A stretch of 64,000 nt of DNA from an uncultured Hyphomicrobiales bacterium (GTDB lineage Bacteria > Pseudomonadota > Alphaproteobacteria > Rhizobiales > Ancalomicrobiaceae), in contig CAIYYN010000065.1 in the NCBI GenBank assembly GCA_903930435.1, positions 248,001 to 312,000 on the forward strand, written 5' to 3'. Shown piece by piece: positions 9,206-17,847 of this stretch. The translations under genes and the position numbers were made by a program. Each line of letters starts with the position of its first letter. Position 1 is the first letter of the stretch. The notes beneath the pieces are model-generated. The model was not told the DNA's origin, made no database searches, and worked only from the letters and a program-made list of their open reading frames with translations.

Positions 9206-9716
9206 AGCAACCAGCAGAGAATCCCGACTGATTGAACGGACGTACCACATTTCAGGTCCTTTATTTCGAGGGGCTTTCATAATTGAATGTAATTCGATTA
9301 GTTATACGACTTGCAACCATACCGCTAGTTACTGAACTACGAACTGATGGCCTCCGACGCCTTTACCCCGTCAGGAACAAACCAGACTGCGCATAGCCGA
9401 CATGATTTCAGCGCTTGGGACAGAGACTGTTTTCAGTCTCGAAATGTCTCTGCAAGAAGCGAAAAGTCGATCAAATGTTTGCAAAATCAGACGCATGCAT
9501 CAGAGTTCGCGCCTGAAGTCCCTGCTCATAAGACCGATCATGTGATCCCGACATTTAGACAAAATCACCAAACGAAACACAACATGCTGTGTAGCCATGA
9601 AAATGAGAGCAAGAATAAGCCAATATTGATATTCATTTTAAGTTAGCATTTATTCAAATATTTATATTTCAAACCTAAAGCATCGCAGCGCTTCAGACCT
9701 CGGGAGGATTACCCCA
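9206..9716. other. AT-rich gap between the two cyclase genes
   Basis: About 510 bases with no convincing gene; short open frames here lack domain features and good ribosome binding sites. The last 100 bases before the second cyclase are strongly AT-rich and probably hold its promoter, so the two cyclases are likely transcribed separately. Confidence 0.5.
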
Positions 9717-11000
9717 ATGCGGACCGACACAGACGGAGTGGCGGCTGGCAATCATGGCCTCAACATTCGGCTCCTCCTGTCAACGCTCGATTCAATCCCT
9801 GGTTTAATAGTCTATTGGGACAGCAATCTGATTTGCCAATATGCCAATGCTGCCTATCAACAATGGTTCGGCAAGCCGGGCCACGAACTCTTCGGCATCC
9901 ATATTCGCGATGTGCTCGGACCGGACGTCTTCAAGCAGAATTTTCCCTATATGCAGCGCGTTCTGGCTGGTGAAGCAATCAGCTTCGAACGCGAGATCAG
10001 GAAGCCTGACGGCTCGCGCGGAGTCACTATTGTCAATTACAACCCCGATGTTGATGCTTCAGGCGTCGTGCGCGGGTTTTCTGTCCTTGCGTCCGACATA
10101 ACAGAGCTGAAACGCACACAATGGGACCTCGAATGGTCGGCCAAGATCGTCGAGGCCAGCAACAAGGCCATCCTTGTCACCGACGAACTGGGACGCATTC
10201 TCTCCTCGAATGCAAGCTGCAATCGACTGGCCGGGTATACCGGGCATGAACTGATCAGCCTGCCAATCGACCAGCTTGGCACCGCTGACACTGGTCATCT
10301 GTTTGAAGACCTGCTCAGCCATGTCGCGGATTCCGGAACCTGGTCAGGTGAGATCAGTATCCGCACAAAGGATGGCACCCAGATCCTCTGCGACGCGACG
10401 CTCTCGATCATCCTCGGCAGCGAACGCGGCGACGTCGCGCGGCTCGTACTGGAACTCGAAGATATTTCCGGCAAGGTCGAACGCGACAAGGAACTGCACC
10501 GGCTTTCTACGCGCGACGCCTTGACTGACCTCGATAACAGGTCATCGGTCGAGCGCAGCATGGGTGACTTCCTCATGGACGCTGATGGCCGCAACGAACC
10601 CTGCGCTGCGCTATTTGTCGATATTGACGACCTCAAGTCCGTCAATGACACCTTCGGTCACGAGGCAGGCGACAACGTTCTGCGTCATGTGGCCAAATCG
10701 CTCAAAGACTGCGTGCGCAATTGTGACATCGTTGCCCGCATGGGGGGCGACGAATTTATTGTGTTGCTGGAAAGTCCGATCGACCAAAAAGCCGCATTTG
10801 AAGTTGCGAACCGGATCTTGTCGGCGGTCCGCCGTCCTGTCGAGATCGATGGACAGCCAAGCAGCCAAACCGTCTCTGTCGGCATTGCAGCCAGACAGCC
10901 AAACGGCCTGAATGCAGAAGAATTGCTCTCGCTTGCCGATAGCGCCATGTATGACGCCAAGCGCGCTGGCAAGGATCGCGTGCATTTCATGCAAGCCTGA
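9717..11000 (+). CDS. Diguanylate cyclase, PAS-PAS-GGDEF (second of a tandem pair)
   Basis: Soluble 427-residue paralogue of the preceding gene, with PAS 1 (about 18-130), PAS 2 (about 140-255) and GGDEF (about 258-425). The catalytic motif GGDEF (343-347) and the RxxD inhibition site RNCD (334-337) are both intact, so it should make c-di-GMP with feedback control. Differences from its neighbour are concentrated in the PAS domains, consistent with different input signals after duplication. GGGAGGA precedes the ATG at good spacing, here without the long hairpin seen in the first copy. Confidence 0.93.
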   Translation: MRTDTDGVAAGNHGLNIRLLLSTLDSIPGLIVYWDSNLICQYANAAYQQWFGKPGHELFGIHIRDVLGPDVFKQNFPYMQRVLAGEAISFEREIRKPDGSRGVTIVNYNPDVDASGVVRGFSVLASDITELKRTQWDLEWSAKIVEASNKAILVTDELGRILSSNASCNRLAGYTGHELISLPIDQLGTADTGHLFEDLLSHVADSGTWSGEISIRTKDGTQILCDATLSIILGSERGDVARLVLELEDISGKVERDKELHRLSTRDALTDLDNRSSVERSMGDFLMDADGRNEPCAALFVDIDDLKSVNDTFGHEAGDNVLRHVAKSLKDCVRNCDIVARMGGDEFIVLLESPIDQKAAFEVANRILSAVRRPVEIDGQPSSQTVSVGIAARQPNGLNAEELLSLADSAMYDAKRAGKDRVHFMQA

Positions 11001-11153
11001 AATCTGACGGAACCAGACGACCTATCTGATCGAATGCCCATGTCAGCCCTTCACCCCATCAGCTTAAAGCGCTAATCTGCCACCAACAGTTGACGTATCC
11101 AACCGTGATTCTGGCGCGGACTCATCACAGTCGGTGGAAAGAAGGGCGCAACC

Positions 11154-11918
11154 ATGGGGGGATTTGACGATCAGCGCGCAAGCCGCCCTCCTGCGAGCAG
11201 TTCGCCCAAGGCGAAATCGGCTGCTTTCGAGCCCGCCACCCCGCCCGAACCGCATTATCTCGGGCATCGCGAACGTCTGAAGGAGCGGTTCCGCGAAGCC
11301 GGGCATGAGGCGCTGCCGGACTACGAATTGCTGGAACTCGTCCTCTTCCGGTCCATTCCGCGCCGCGACGTGAAGGCACTGGCCAAGACCCTGATTGCCA
11401 AATTCGGCTCGTTCGCGGAAGTAATTGCAGCACCGGAAGAGCGCCTGCTCGAGATCAAGGGCGTGGGCGAGGCTGTCGCCACCGATCTGAAGCTGATCTT
11501 CGCCGCCGGTCAGCGTATCGCCAAAGGCGAATTGCGCAAGAAGGTTGCGCTCGGCTCCTGGAGCGAAGTGATCACCTATTGCCGGACCGCAATGGCGTTC
11601 GAGACCCGCGAGCAGTTCCGCATCCTGTTTCTCGACAAGCGCAACGGCCTGATCGTCGATGAAGTCCAGCAGACGGGCACCGTTGATCACACGCCCGTCT
11701 ATCCGCGCGAGATCGTCAAACGCGCGCTCGAATTATCGGCCACCGCCGTCATCCTCGTGCACAATCACCCCTCCGGCGACCCAACGCCATCCAACGCCGA
11801 TATCACAATGACCCGCCAGATCGTCGAAATCGCCAAGCCGCTCGGGATCGCGGTGCACGACCACATCATCATCGGGCGCGACGGGCATGCCAGCCTCAAG
11901 GGGCTGAAATTGATGTGA
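11154..11918 (+). CDS. radC: RadC family JAB-domain protein
   Basis: Protein of 254 residues with a helix-hairpin-helix segment (about 85-110, [15 protein letters not shown]) and a C-terminal JAB/MPN-type metal-binding domain showing [14 protein letters not shown]. The disordered N-terminal 40 residues are rich in Ser, Pro and Lys. The name radC is historical: the E. coli radC102 mutation proved to be in recG, so a DNA-repair role is not established. A role as a metallohydrolase is inferred from the JAMM ligands. The ribosome binding site GAAAGAAGG supports ATG 11154. Confidence 0.92.
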   Translation: MGGFDDQRASRPPASSSPKAKSAAFEPATPPEPHYLGHRERLKERFREAGHEALPDYELLELVLFRSIPRRDVKALAKTLIAKFGSFAEVIAAPEERLLEIKGVGEAVATDLKLIFAAGQRIAKGELRKKVALGSWSEVITYCRTAMAFETREQFRILFLDKRNGLIVDEVQQTGTVDHTPVYPREIVKRALELSATAVILVHNHPSGDPTPSNADITMTRQIVEIAKPLGIAVHDHIIIGRDGHASLKGLKLM

Positions 11919-12161
11919 GCCGAGCAGCGACTACGACCAACGCCCAAAATTTCATCAATCGCATCTATATTCGACATATCAGTAGTCAAGGCACTAGATT
12001 TCCGGGACAAACTCGGATCAATTTCTGGGCATGCAGATTATAAAATCAGGCGTAAACTGCTTCGAAATCGCTTTGAACTGCTTTGGACTCGCCGTCCAGC
12101 ACAACGGGATCAAGACGCAGCCTATGCCGAAACGTTTGAAAAATGCCGGGAGCGACGACTG

Positions 12162-13682
12162 ATGGTGGCGAAAGCCTTCGATGAGATGACGGCGTTCGGA
12201 TCTGACATCCGGTCCGGATATGAATTTGTGAATGCCTGGCTCGCGGCAACCCCGCCGGAACTGCTCAGACAGCGCCAGCATGAAGCCGAGCTCCTGTTCC
12301 GCCGCATTGGCATTACATTCAATGTCTATGGCGACGCGGAAGGCGAGGAGCGGCTGATCCCCTTTGACATCATCCCGCGCGTCCTGACCCGCCCGGAATG
12401 GGATCGTCTCTCCAAGGGACTGACCCAGCGCGTAACCGCGCTCAACATGTTCCTGAAGGACGTTTATTCCAAGGCCGAATGCCTCAAGGCTGGCATCATC
12501 CCGGAAGAACTCGTCTATCGGAACCCCTATTTCCGGCCCGAGATGCAGGGCCTGTCGCTGCCGCACGACATCTACGTGATGATTGCGGGCATTGATATTG
12601 TCCGCGTCGATGCCGAAACCTTCTACGTGCTTGAAGACAATGCGCGAACGCCGTCCGGCGTGTCTTACATGCTGGAAAACCGGGAGGTCATGCTGCGACT
12701 GTTCCCGGATCTCTTCGCCAAGCATCGCATCGCCCCGGTCGAAAATTACGCAGACGAACTGCTCAATACATTGAAATCCGTTGCGCCGCGCTCAGCGTCG
12801 GCTGATCCGACCGTTGCGGTGCTGACGCCGGGTCCATTCAATTCCGCGTTTTACGAGCACTCGTTCCTTGCCGACAAGCTAGGCGCCGAGTTGGTTGAAG
12901 GTCGCGACCTCTATGTGCGCGAAAACACGCTCTACATGCGGACGACCGAAGGACCCAAGCGTGTCGATGTCGTCTACCGGCGCGTCGATGACGACTTCAT
13001 TGACCCCCTCTCCTTCCGTCCGGATTCGGTGCTCGGCGTCCCCGGCCTCATGTCGGCCTATCGCGCCGGCAATCTGACGCTCGCCAATGCGGTCGGAACC
13101 GGCGTCTCCGACGACAAGGCCGTCTACAGCTACATGCCTGAGATCATCAAGTTCTTCACCGGCGAAGAGGCCATTTTGAAGAATGTGCCGACCTATCGCT
13201 GTCGCGAACCCGATGCGCTCAAATATGTGCTTGAGAATATTGAGGAACTCGTCGTCAAGGAAGTCGACGGCTCCGGCGGTTACGGCATGCTGGTTGGTCC
13301 GAAATCCGACAAGGCGACGTGTGCGGCCTTCCGCGAAAAGGTTCGCGCCCATCCCGAAAAATTCATCGCCCAGCCGACATTGGCACTGTCCACCTGCCCG
13401 ACGTTCGTCGAGGAAGGCGTGGCGCCGCGCCATGTCGATCTGAGGCCCTACGTTCTCTCCGGCGCTGACGGCGTGCGGACCGTTCCGGGTGGCCTGACGC
13501 GCGTCGCCTTGAAGGACGGTTCCCTCGTCGTGAACTCCAGCCAGGGTGGCGGCACGAAGGATACCTGGGTCGTGGACCCACCGGTGCTCCCCACTTCGCA
13601 GGCAAAGATCAAGACACCGGTCGTCTCAGCCGCTCCAGCAAAAGAAATCGATCACACCCAACAGACCCAATCGCAGAGTTGA
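12162..13682 (+). CDS. Circularly permuted ATP-grasp protein of the Anbu cluster
   Basis: The 506-residue protein belongs to the circularly permuted ATP-grasp family (old names DUF404/DUF407). Recognisable blocks are an N-terminal region with YNPYFRPEMQG-like phrasing at about 110-130, FYVLEDNARTPSGVSYMLEN at 150-169, and a glycine-rich phosphate loop VKEVDGSGGYGMLVGPKS near residues 367-384. Such enzymes are predicted to form amide or peptide bonds through acyl-phosphate intermediates. The last 50 residues are a low-complexity Ala/Pro/Gln/Ser tail. It starts a four-gene run with the alpha-E, transglutaminase-fold and Anbu genes. GGGAG lies 10 bases before ATG 12162. The substrate is unknown. 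Confidence 0.9.
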   Translation: MVAKAFDEMTAFGSDIRSGYEFVNAWLAATPPELLRQRQHEAELLFRRIGITFNVYGDAEGEERLIPFDIIPRVLTRPEWDRLSKGLTQRVTALNMFLKDVYSKAECLKAGIIPEELVYRNPYFRPEMQGLSLPHDIYVMIAGIDIVRVDAETFYVLEDNARTPSGVSYMLENREVMLRLFPDLFAKHRIAPVENYADELLNTLKSVAPRSASADPTVAVLTPGPFNSAFYEHSFLADKLGAELVEGRDLYVRENTLYMRTTEGPKRVDVVYRRVDDDFIDPLSFRPDSVLGVPGLMSAYRAGNLTLANAVGTGVSDDKAVYSYMPEIIKFFTGEEAILKNVPTYRCREPDALKYVLENIEELVVKEVDGSGGYGMLVGPKSDKATCAAFREKVRAHPEKFIAQPTLALSTCPTFVEEGVAPRHVDLRPYVLSGADGVRTVPGGLTRVALKDGSLVVNSSQGGGTKDTWVVDPPVLPTSQAKIKTPVVSAAPAKEIDHTQQTQSQS

Positions 13683-13739
13683 CCCCGTTTAAATCAACCC
13701 AATCCACTTATCGATCCACCAGTTGAAGGCCCTGTTCCG

Positions 13740-14681
13740 ATGCTCAGTCGTACTGCCGACAGTATCTATTGGCTCTCGCGCTACATCGAGCGCGCAGAAA
13801 ACACCGCCCGCATCATTGACGCGGCGTCGCGCCTGGCAGCGTTACCGGCGGGCTATGGCGGATCGACCAACGAGTGGGAATCCGCGCTATTGTCGACCGG
13901 CAGTCTGACGGCCTTCGAGCAGCAGTACGATGTTGCGTCTGCCGAGAATGTCGTCGAGTTTCTGGTGTTTTCAGGCGCAAATCCGTCGAGCATCAAGAGC
14001 TGCCTCGAAGTCGCACGCGCCAATGCTCGTGCTGTGCGCACCGCGCTCACCATCGAGATGTGGGAAACCATCAACACCGCCTGGCTCGAACTGCGCAGTC
14101 ATTCGTCACGCGGTCTCGATCTCGGTCGGCTCTCGGATTTCCTGCGCTTCGTCAAGCAGATGTCACTGACCTTCGACGGCTCGGTCTATCGTACGATGCT
14201 GCGCAATGACGCCTATTATTTCTCGCGCATCGGCGTCTACATCGAGCGCGCCGACGCCACCGCCCGCATCATCGATGTCAAATATCACGTCCTGTTACCG
14301 CCGGGCGCGCAGGTCGGTGGCAGCCTCGATTATTTCCAGTGGTCGTCGATCCTGCGGTCGGTCTCCGCGCTCACGGCCTATCACTGGGTCTACCGGCAGA
14401 ACTTGAAGCCATGGCTCGTGGCCGATCTCTTGATCCTCAATTCGGAAATGCCGCGCTCCATTGCGGCCTGCTATGAGAATATCACGCGTTATCTCGACCT
14501 GCTTGCACGCGACTATGGTCGTCAGGGGCCGTGTCAAAGGCTGTCGAGAGCAACCTCATCCAAGCTCGAGAGTGCCAATATCACGGAAGTCTTCCAGTCA
14601 GGCCTGCACGAATTCCTGGCGGACCTCATCGATGCCAACAATCGCCTTGGCGCCACCATCACCGAGCAATACCTCGTTTAA
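13740..14681 (+). CDS. Alpha-E domain protein (DUF403)
   Basis: All-helical protein of 313 residues that opens with the family signature MLSRTADSIYWLSRYIERAE and repeats a related ARIIDVKYH-type helix near residue 180. Alpha-E proteins are nearly always encoded beside circularly permuted ATP-grasp proteins and are sometimes fused to them, so the two probably form one enzyme complex. No catalytic residues are assigned to the family. The gene starts 57 bases after the ATP-grasp stop and is followed 42 bases later by the transglutaminase-fold gene, consistent with one operon. Confidence 0.92.
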   Translation: MLSRTADSIYWLSRYIERAENTARIIDAASRLAALPAGYGGSTNEWESALLSTGSLTAFEQQYDVASAENVVEFLVFSGANPSSIKSCLEVARANARAVRTALTIEMWETINTAWLELRSHSSRGLDLGRLSDFLRFVKQMSLTFDGSVYRTMLRNDAYYFSRIGVYIERADATARIIDVKYHVLLPPGAQVGGSLDYFQWSSILRSVSALTAYHWVYRQNLKPWLVADLLILNSEMPRSIAACYENITRYLDLLARDYGRQGPCQRLSRATSSKLESANITEVFQSGLHEFLADLIDANNRLGATITEQYLV

Positions 14682-14723
14682 TGTCGGTCGAAGGTGTCCT
14701 AATCCGAACAGGGAGAAGCCCGC

Positions 14724-15569
14724 GTGCGCCTGCAGATTTCGCATGAGACCACGTTCAGTTTCGAGACGCCCGCCTATTATGCGGTCCAGATCCTGCGTCT
14801 CACGCCACGTGGCTCATCCCAGCAATTCGTCAATGACTGGCGCATCAGCGTGTCCGAAGACTGTCGCCTGACACCCGTCGAAGACCCCTATGGCAACTGG
14901 ACACATACGTTTTCCATCGATGGCTCAATTGAAACGCTGTCAATCACGGCCAGCGGCGAGGTGATGACGGAAGAGACCAATGGTGTCATTCGCGGCACGC
15001 CAGAGCGGCTGCCGATTTCCGTTTATCTGCGCAGAACCCCGGCGACCTCCGCCGAAGCCGACCTGCGCGACAAGGCGCACGAGATCAGCGCCGCGAGCGC
15101 AGGCGAACCGCTGGCGACGATGCATGCGCTCATGGGCTGGATATCCGAGGTGATTGACGAAGATCCAGAACCGGCCACCAACGCACCGACAACAGACAAG
15201 ATCCTGAAAACCCTGAAAGGCAATGCACGCGACCGCAGCCACCTGTTCATCGCAGCTGCCCGCGAACTCGAAGTGCCCACGCGATTTGTGTCCGGTTACG
15301 TCTTCGATCCCGACAAGCCGGACCTCTCAAGGCAAGTGCATTTCTGGGCCGAAGCCTTTGTCGGCCATCATTTGGGCTGGGTCGGCTTTGATCCGACGCT
15401 GGACCTGTGTCCGACCGAAGGGCATGTCCGCCTCGCCAGCAGCCTCGATTATCTAGACGCCCTGCCAATCCGGGCGACCAGCATGGGTGGCTTCGGATTG
15501 ACAACGACATCAAAAGTCCTGGTGCGCGAAGCCGCGATCAGAACCCGACGCCACATCATGGCAGACTGA
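14724..15569 (+). CDS. Transglutaminase-fold protein lacking the catalytic Cys
   Basis: The 281-residue protein has the bacterial transglutaminase N-terminal beta domain (about 1-100) and the papain-like transglutaminase core (about 120-240). In the core, the usual G-x-C-x-D-x-x-H motif reads GNARDRSH, so Ala168 stands where the nucleophilic Cys is expected. His206 (VHFW) and Asp223 (GFDPT) of the triad remain. Proteolysis or transamidation by the normal mechanism is therefore unlikely; a binding or scaffold role is an inference. The start is GTG, supported by GGGAGAAG just upstream. It sits between the alpha-E and Anbu genes, as in related genomes. Confidence 0.88.
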   Translation: MRLQISHETTFSFETPAYYAVQILRLTPRGSSQQFVNDWRISVSEDCRLTPVEDPYGNWTHTFSIDGSIETLSITASGEVMTEETNGVIRGTPERLPISVYLRRTPATSAEADLRDKAHEISAASAGEPLATMHALMGWISEVIDEDPEPATNAPTTDKILKTLKGNARDRSHLFIAAARELEVPTRFVSGYVFDPDKPDLSRQVHFWAEAFVGHHLGWVGFDPTLDLCPTEGHVRLASSLDYLDALPIRATSMGGFGLTTTSKVLVREAAIRTRRHIMAD

Positions 15570-15785
15570 ACAGGCCGCTCGTCTTTCGCACGAAAGGCTA
15601 TATTCCAACGGATCGAAAACACGGATCCAGTTGACATAATTATCACGTATAAACAGACAGATAAAAAGAACCAACGAGCCATCAAAGATGTGCAGCGTGC
15701 CCCGGTCACCGTTTGCACCCGTTCCTTTGAGCCTGTATGGTCCCGCCGCCCGCAAAGGGCGAAGCGCAAGCAAAGGATGGAAGCG

Positions 15786-16526
15786 ATGACCTATTGCGTC
15801 GGTATCCTCGTCGATGAAGGCCTGGTGATGATTGCGGATACCCGCACCAACGCCGGTCTCGACAATATCGCTACATTCAGAAAACTGCATGTTTTCAATC
15901 ATCCGGGCGAGCGCGTCATCGCGATTGCGACGGCGGGCAATCTGGCGATCACCCAGAGCGTCATTTCCCTGCTTGGCGAGGGGGTTCGCAATCCCGAGAC
16001 CGATGAACTCGAGACGATCGAGACCACGCCGACCATGTTCAAGGCAGCGCAGCTGATCGGTCGCGCCATCCGGCAGGTTTATGAAGTCGACGGCAAGATG
16101 CTGGAAAAGAAAAACCTGTCGTTCGAATGTACGATGTTGCTTGGCGGCCAGATCGCAGGCGGCGAAATGCAACTGTTCATGATCTATTCGGCGGGCAATT
16201 TCATCGAGGCAACCTCGGACACGCCCTACCTCCAGATCGGCGAGCACAAGTACGGCAAGCCGATCCTGGATCGCTCCGTCAATTTCCAGACCTATATCCC
16301 GGACGCGCTCAAGATCGGCCTGATCTCGATGGACTCAACCATGCGCTCAAACTTGGGCGTCGGCATGCCGGTCGATCTCATGGTCATGTCCCGCGACAAG
16401 ATCGCCGCCGATCTCATCCACCGCATCGAGCCGGGTGAACCCTATTTCCATGACCTGCGCGAACGCTGGTCCGCCGCACTGCGGGCCGCACACCAGAATA
16501 TCCCGCGACCGCCGTACGGGATCTGA
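15786..16526 (+). CDS. Anbu, proteasome-like (Ntn-hydrolase) peptidase
   Basis: A 246-residue homologue of proteasome beta subunits of the bacterial Anbu type. The start ATG 15786 (AAAGGA 8 bases upstream) is chosen because removal of Met exposes Thr as residue 1 (TYCVGILVDEG), the expected nucleophile. Asp17 (IADTRTNAG) and Lys32 (TFRK) complete the proteasome-like active site. Upstream in-frame ATGs would bury this Thr. It closes the ATP-grasp, alpha-E, transglutaminase-fold cluster, the association in which Anbu usually occurs. Anbu assembles into open helical rings or dodecamers; its physiological substrate is unknown. The gap of about 215 bases before it may hold its own promoter. Confidence 0.92.
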   Translation: MTYCVGILVDEGLVMIADTRTNAGLDNIATFRKLHVFNHPGERVIAIATAGNLAITQSVISLLGEGVRNPETDELETIETTPTMFKAAQLIGRAIRQVYEVDGKMLEKKNLSFECTMLLGGQIAGGEMQLFMIYSAGNFIEATSDTPYLQIGEHKYGKPILDRSVNFQTYIPDALKIGLISMDSTMRSNLGVGMPVDLMVMSRDKIAADLIHRIEPGEPYFHDLRERWSAALRAAHQNIPRPPYGI

Positions 16527-16533
16527 AGGGAGG

Positions 16534-17223
16534 TCACAGCATCGCCTCAAGCGGGAATGGCTCGGGCTTCCACCAGGCCTCGAGCTTGAGATTGCGCACT
16601 TCCTCGTGGACGAGTTCGTGCAACAGGGCGACCATGGCCTTGCGATCATCGGCATGGACCATCGGGACGAATTCGGCGACGCGCTTGAAAAAAGAGCGCA
16701 ATTTCTGATTTCGTGGATGGACCGTCATCGTTGCAATTGCGGCACCGCTTTCAACAATCGGAGTTGCTTCACGCACCCAGTCAAATCGACCGAGCGCAAT
16801 ATTCAACGGGTAGCGTGCGGTCACAATACCCGGAGCGTGAACATAAACACCCGGTGACCTCGAGTGGCTCGCATAGTCGGCCAGGGTCTGCACGGTCTCC
16901 AGAACCGGAATCGCCTCGAGATCATAGGCTTCGGCAAACTCAACATGCGAATCCGGATCAAGCCATTGATACATGACACTTTTTGATTGATCCCGCCTGA
17001 TCATTTGGGGCACCCATGTCTGGCCGAGACACCCCTGGGAAACCAGGCAATGAACGATCCGGGTTGGACACAGGCAACCAGGCACGCTGGTGCCATCGAG
17101 ATGGACACCCCAAACGAGGTGTCCACCGACCCGAGAATAGATGGTGCGATGATGATAGATGAATTCCGGATGGCGCTCGCGCAACGGCGCAAGAAACCGT
17201 TTTACCTGGGCCGGGGTGACCAT
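16534..17223 (-). CDS. Unrecognised 229-residue protein next to anbu
   Basis: I do not recognise this protein. It has no signal peptide or clear membrane segment. It contains a Cys-rich stretch near residues 50-66 (PGCLCPTRIVHC then SQGC), an HH pair near residue 24 and a charged C-terminal third with ELVHEEVRNL. Its stop is 7 bases from the stop of anbu, in tail-to-tail orientation, and its upstream side ends in a region of broken genes. GAGG lies about 9 bases before ATG 17223. Base composition looks ordinary for the window. It could be a recently arrived gene, or an old neighbour of anbu kept after rearrangement. Confidence 0.6.
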   Translation of the reverse strand: MVTPAQVKRFLAPLRERHPEFIYHHRTIYSRVGGHLVWGVHLDGTSVPGCLCPTRIVHCLVSQGCLGQTWVPQMIRRDQSKSVMYQWLDPDSHVEFAEAYDLEAIPVLETVQTLADYASHSRSPGVYVHAPGIVTARYPLNIALGRFDWVREATPIVESGAAIATMTVHPRNQKLRSFFKRVAEFVPMVHADDRKAMVALLHELVHEEVRNLKLEAWWKPEPFPLEAML

Positions 17224-17278
17224 GCAGTTGGCCTCACTGAAGTGACGATGATGTTCTTAACAGTAGGATAGTTTGCCT

Positions 17279-17488
17279 TTACTGCACTTGCAAGTTGAAC
17301 CATTCGCGCGGGAATCCCGGCGTTCCACAGGTTTGGTCCGGTTTAAAGCCGCCATCGGGACTCAAAGTTATTTCCACTCTCAAATTGGGATCACCCAAAC
17401 TTTTGATCATATTAGCTAAATTGAAATGGGCTGCAGTGCCGAGCACTTGAGGAGGTGCATTCGGAAATTTCAGTGGAGCCGGCGAATA
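17279..17488 (-). pseudogene. C-terminal fragment of an unidentified gene
   Basis: An open frame of 69 codons before a TAA, with no start codon at its left end and an in-frame stop immediately upstream (17489-17491). The translation looks protein-like: a helical stretch AAHFNLANMIKSLGD, then a beta-like stretch LRVEITLSPDGGFKP. Codon use is AT-richer than in neighbouring genes. It breaks off exactly where the anbu-like remnant begins on the other strand, as expected of a deletion joint. The family is unknown; chance cannot be excluded. Confidence 0.35.
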
Positions 17489-17572
17489 CTATGTCGATGA
17501 CCTGCGCGAACGCTGTTGCGCCTCGCTACGCGCCGTGCATAAGACTATTCCGCGAACGGCGCAGAGGATATG
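17480..17572 (+). pseudogene. Remnant of a second anbu 3' end
   Basis: The last 31 codons before a TGA match the last 31 of the intact anbu gene (16434-16526) without gaps: EYYVDDLRERCCASLRAVHK against EPYFHDLRERWSAALRAAHQ, both continuing with the invariant IPR and ending in Ile-stop. Nineteen consecutive bases are identical (17497-17515 and 16450-16468). A one-base deletion just upstream breaks the frame and similarity fades there. This is the tail of a diverged paralogue or displaced allele, not coding now. Confidence 0.8.
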
Positions 17573-17687
17573 AGGGGATTATTTCACCTCATCAGCTCTA
17601 GAACTTCCAAGTCGCTCAAACCTCTGACAAAGAATAGGAAATGGGCAACGGACCGAAATCAGTTTCGACCGCGACGCCACCACCCTC

Positions 17688-17771
17688 CGTCATTGCGAGG
17701 AGCGTAGCGACGCGGCAATCCAGACTCATCTTCGCGACGTCTGGATTGCTTCGCTCGCGCTCGCAATGACG
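17688..17771. repeat. Dispersed intergenic palindromic repeat, copy 1
   Basis: Begins CGTCATTGCGAG and ends with its exact reverse complement CTCGCAATGACG; inner arms GCAATCCAG and CTGGATTGC also pair. A related copy occurs at 41927-42004. Repeats of this kind are widespread between genes of Hyphomicrobiales. Here it follows the remnant genes and precedes usg, and could fold as a long hairpin in RNA. Confidence 0.85.
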
Positions 17772-17847
17772 TTACCGGTCGTGGCGTGTGGCAGGGAGGC
17801 GTCGTTTTCTGTTGCGGCAGAGGACAACGACGTTCCCCGCCCCCCGG

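Larger units (their letters stand above)
17224..17847. other. Rearranged gap holding two gene remnants and a palindromic repeat
   Basis: About 620 bases with no intact gene. From left to right it holds the tail of a broken minus-strand gene (17279-17488), a diverged copy of the anbu 3' end (17480-17572) and a dispersed palindromic repeat (17688-17771). These are listed separately. Confidence 0.7.

Noticed and set aside
9347-9646. Open frame of 99 codons between the two cyclase genes
   Set aside because: Rich in His, Asn and Ser, with no family and poor start context.
16450-17515. Att-site duplication of a site-specific integrative element at the anbu 3' end
   Set aside because: No integrase is present and the two ends differ too much for a recent attachment-site repeat; a paralogue remnant fits better.
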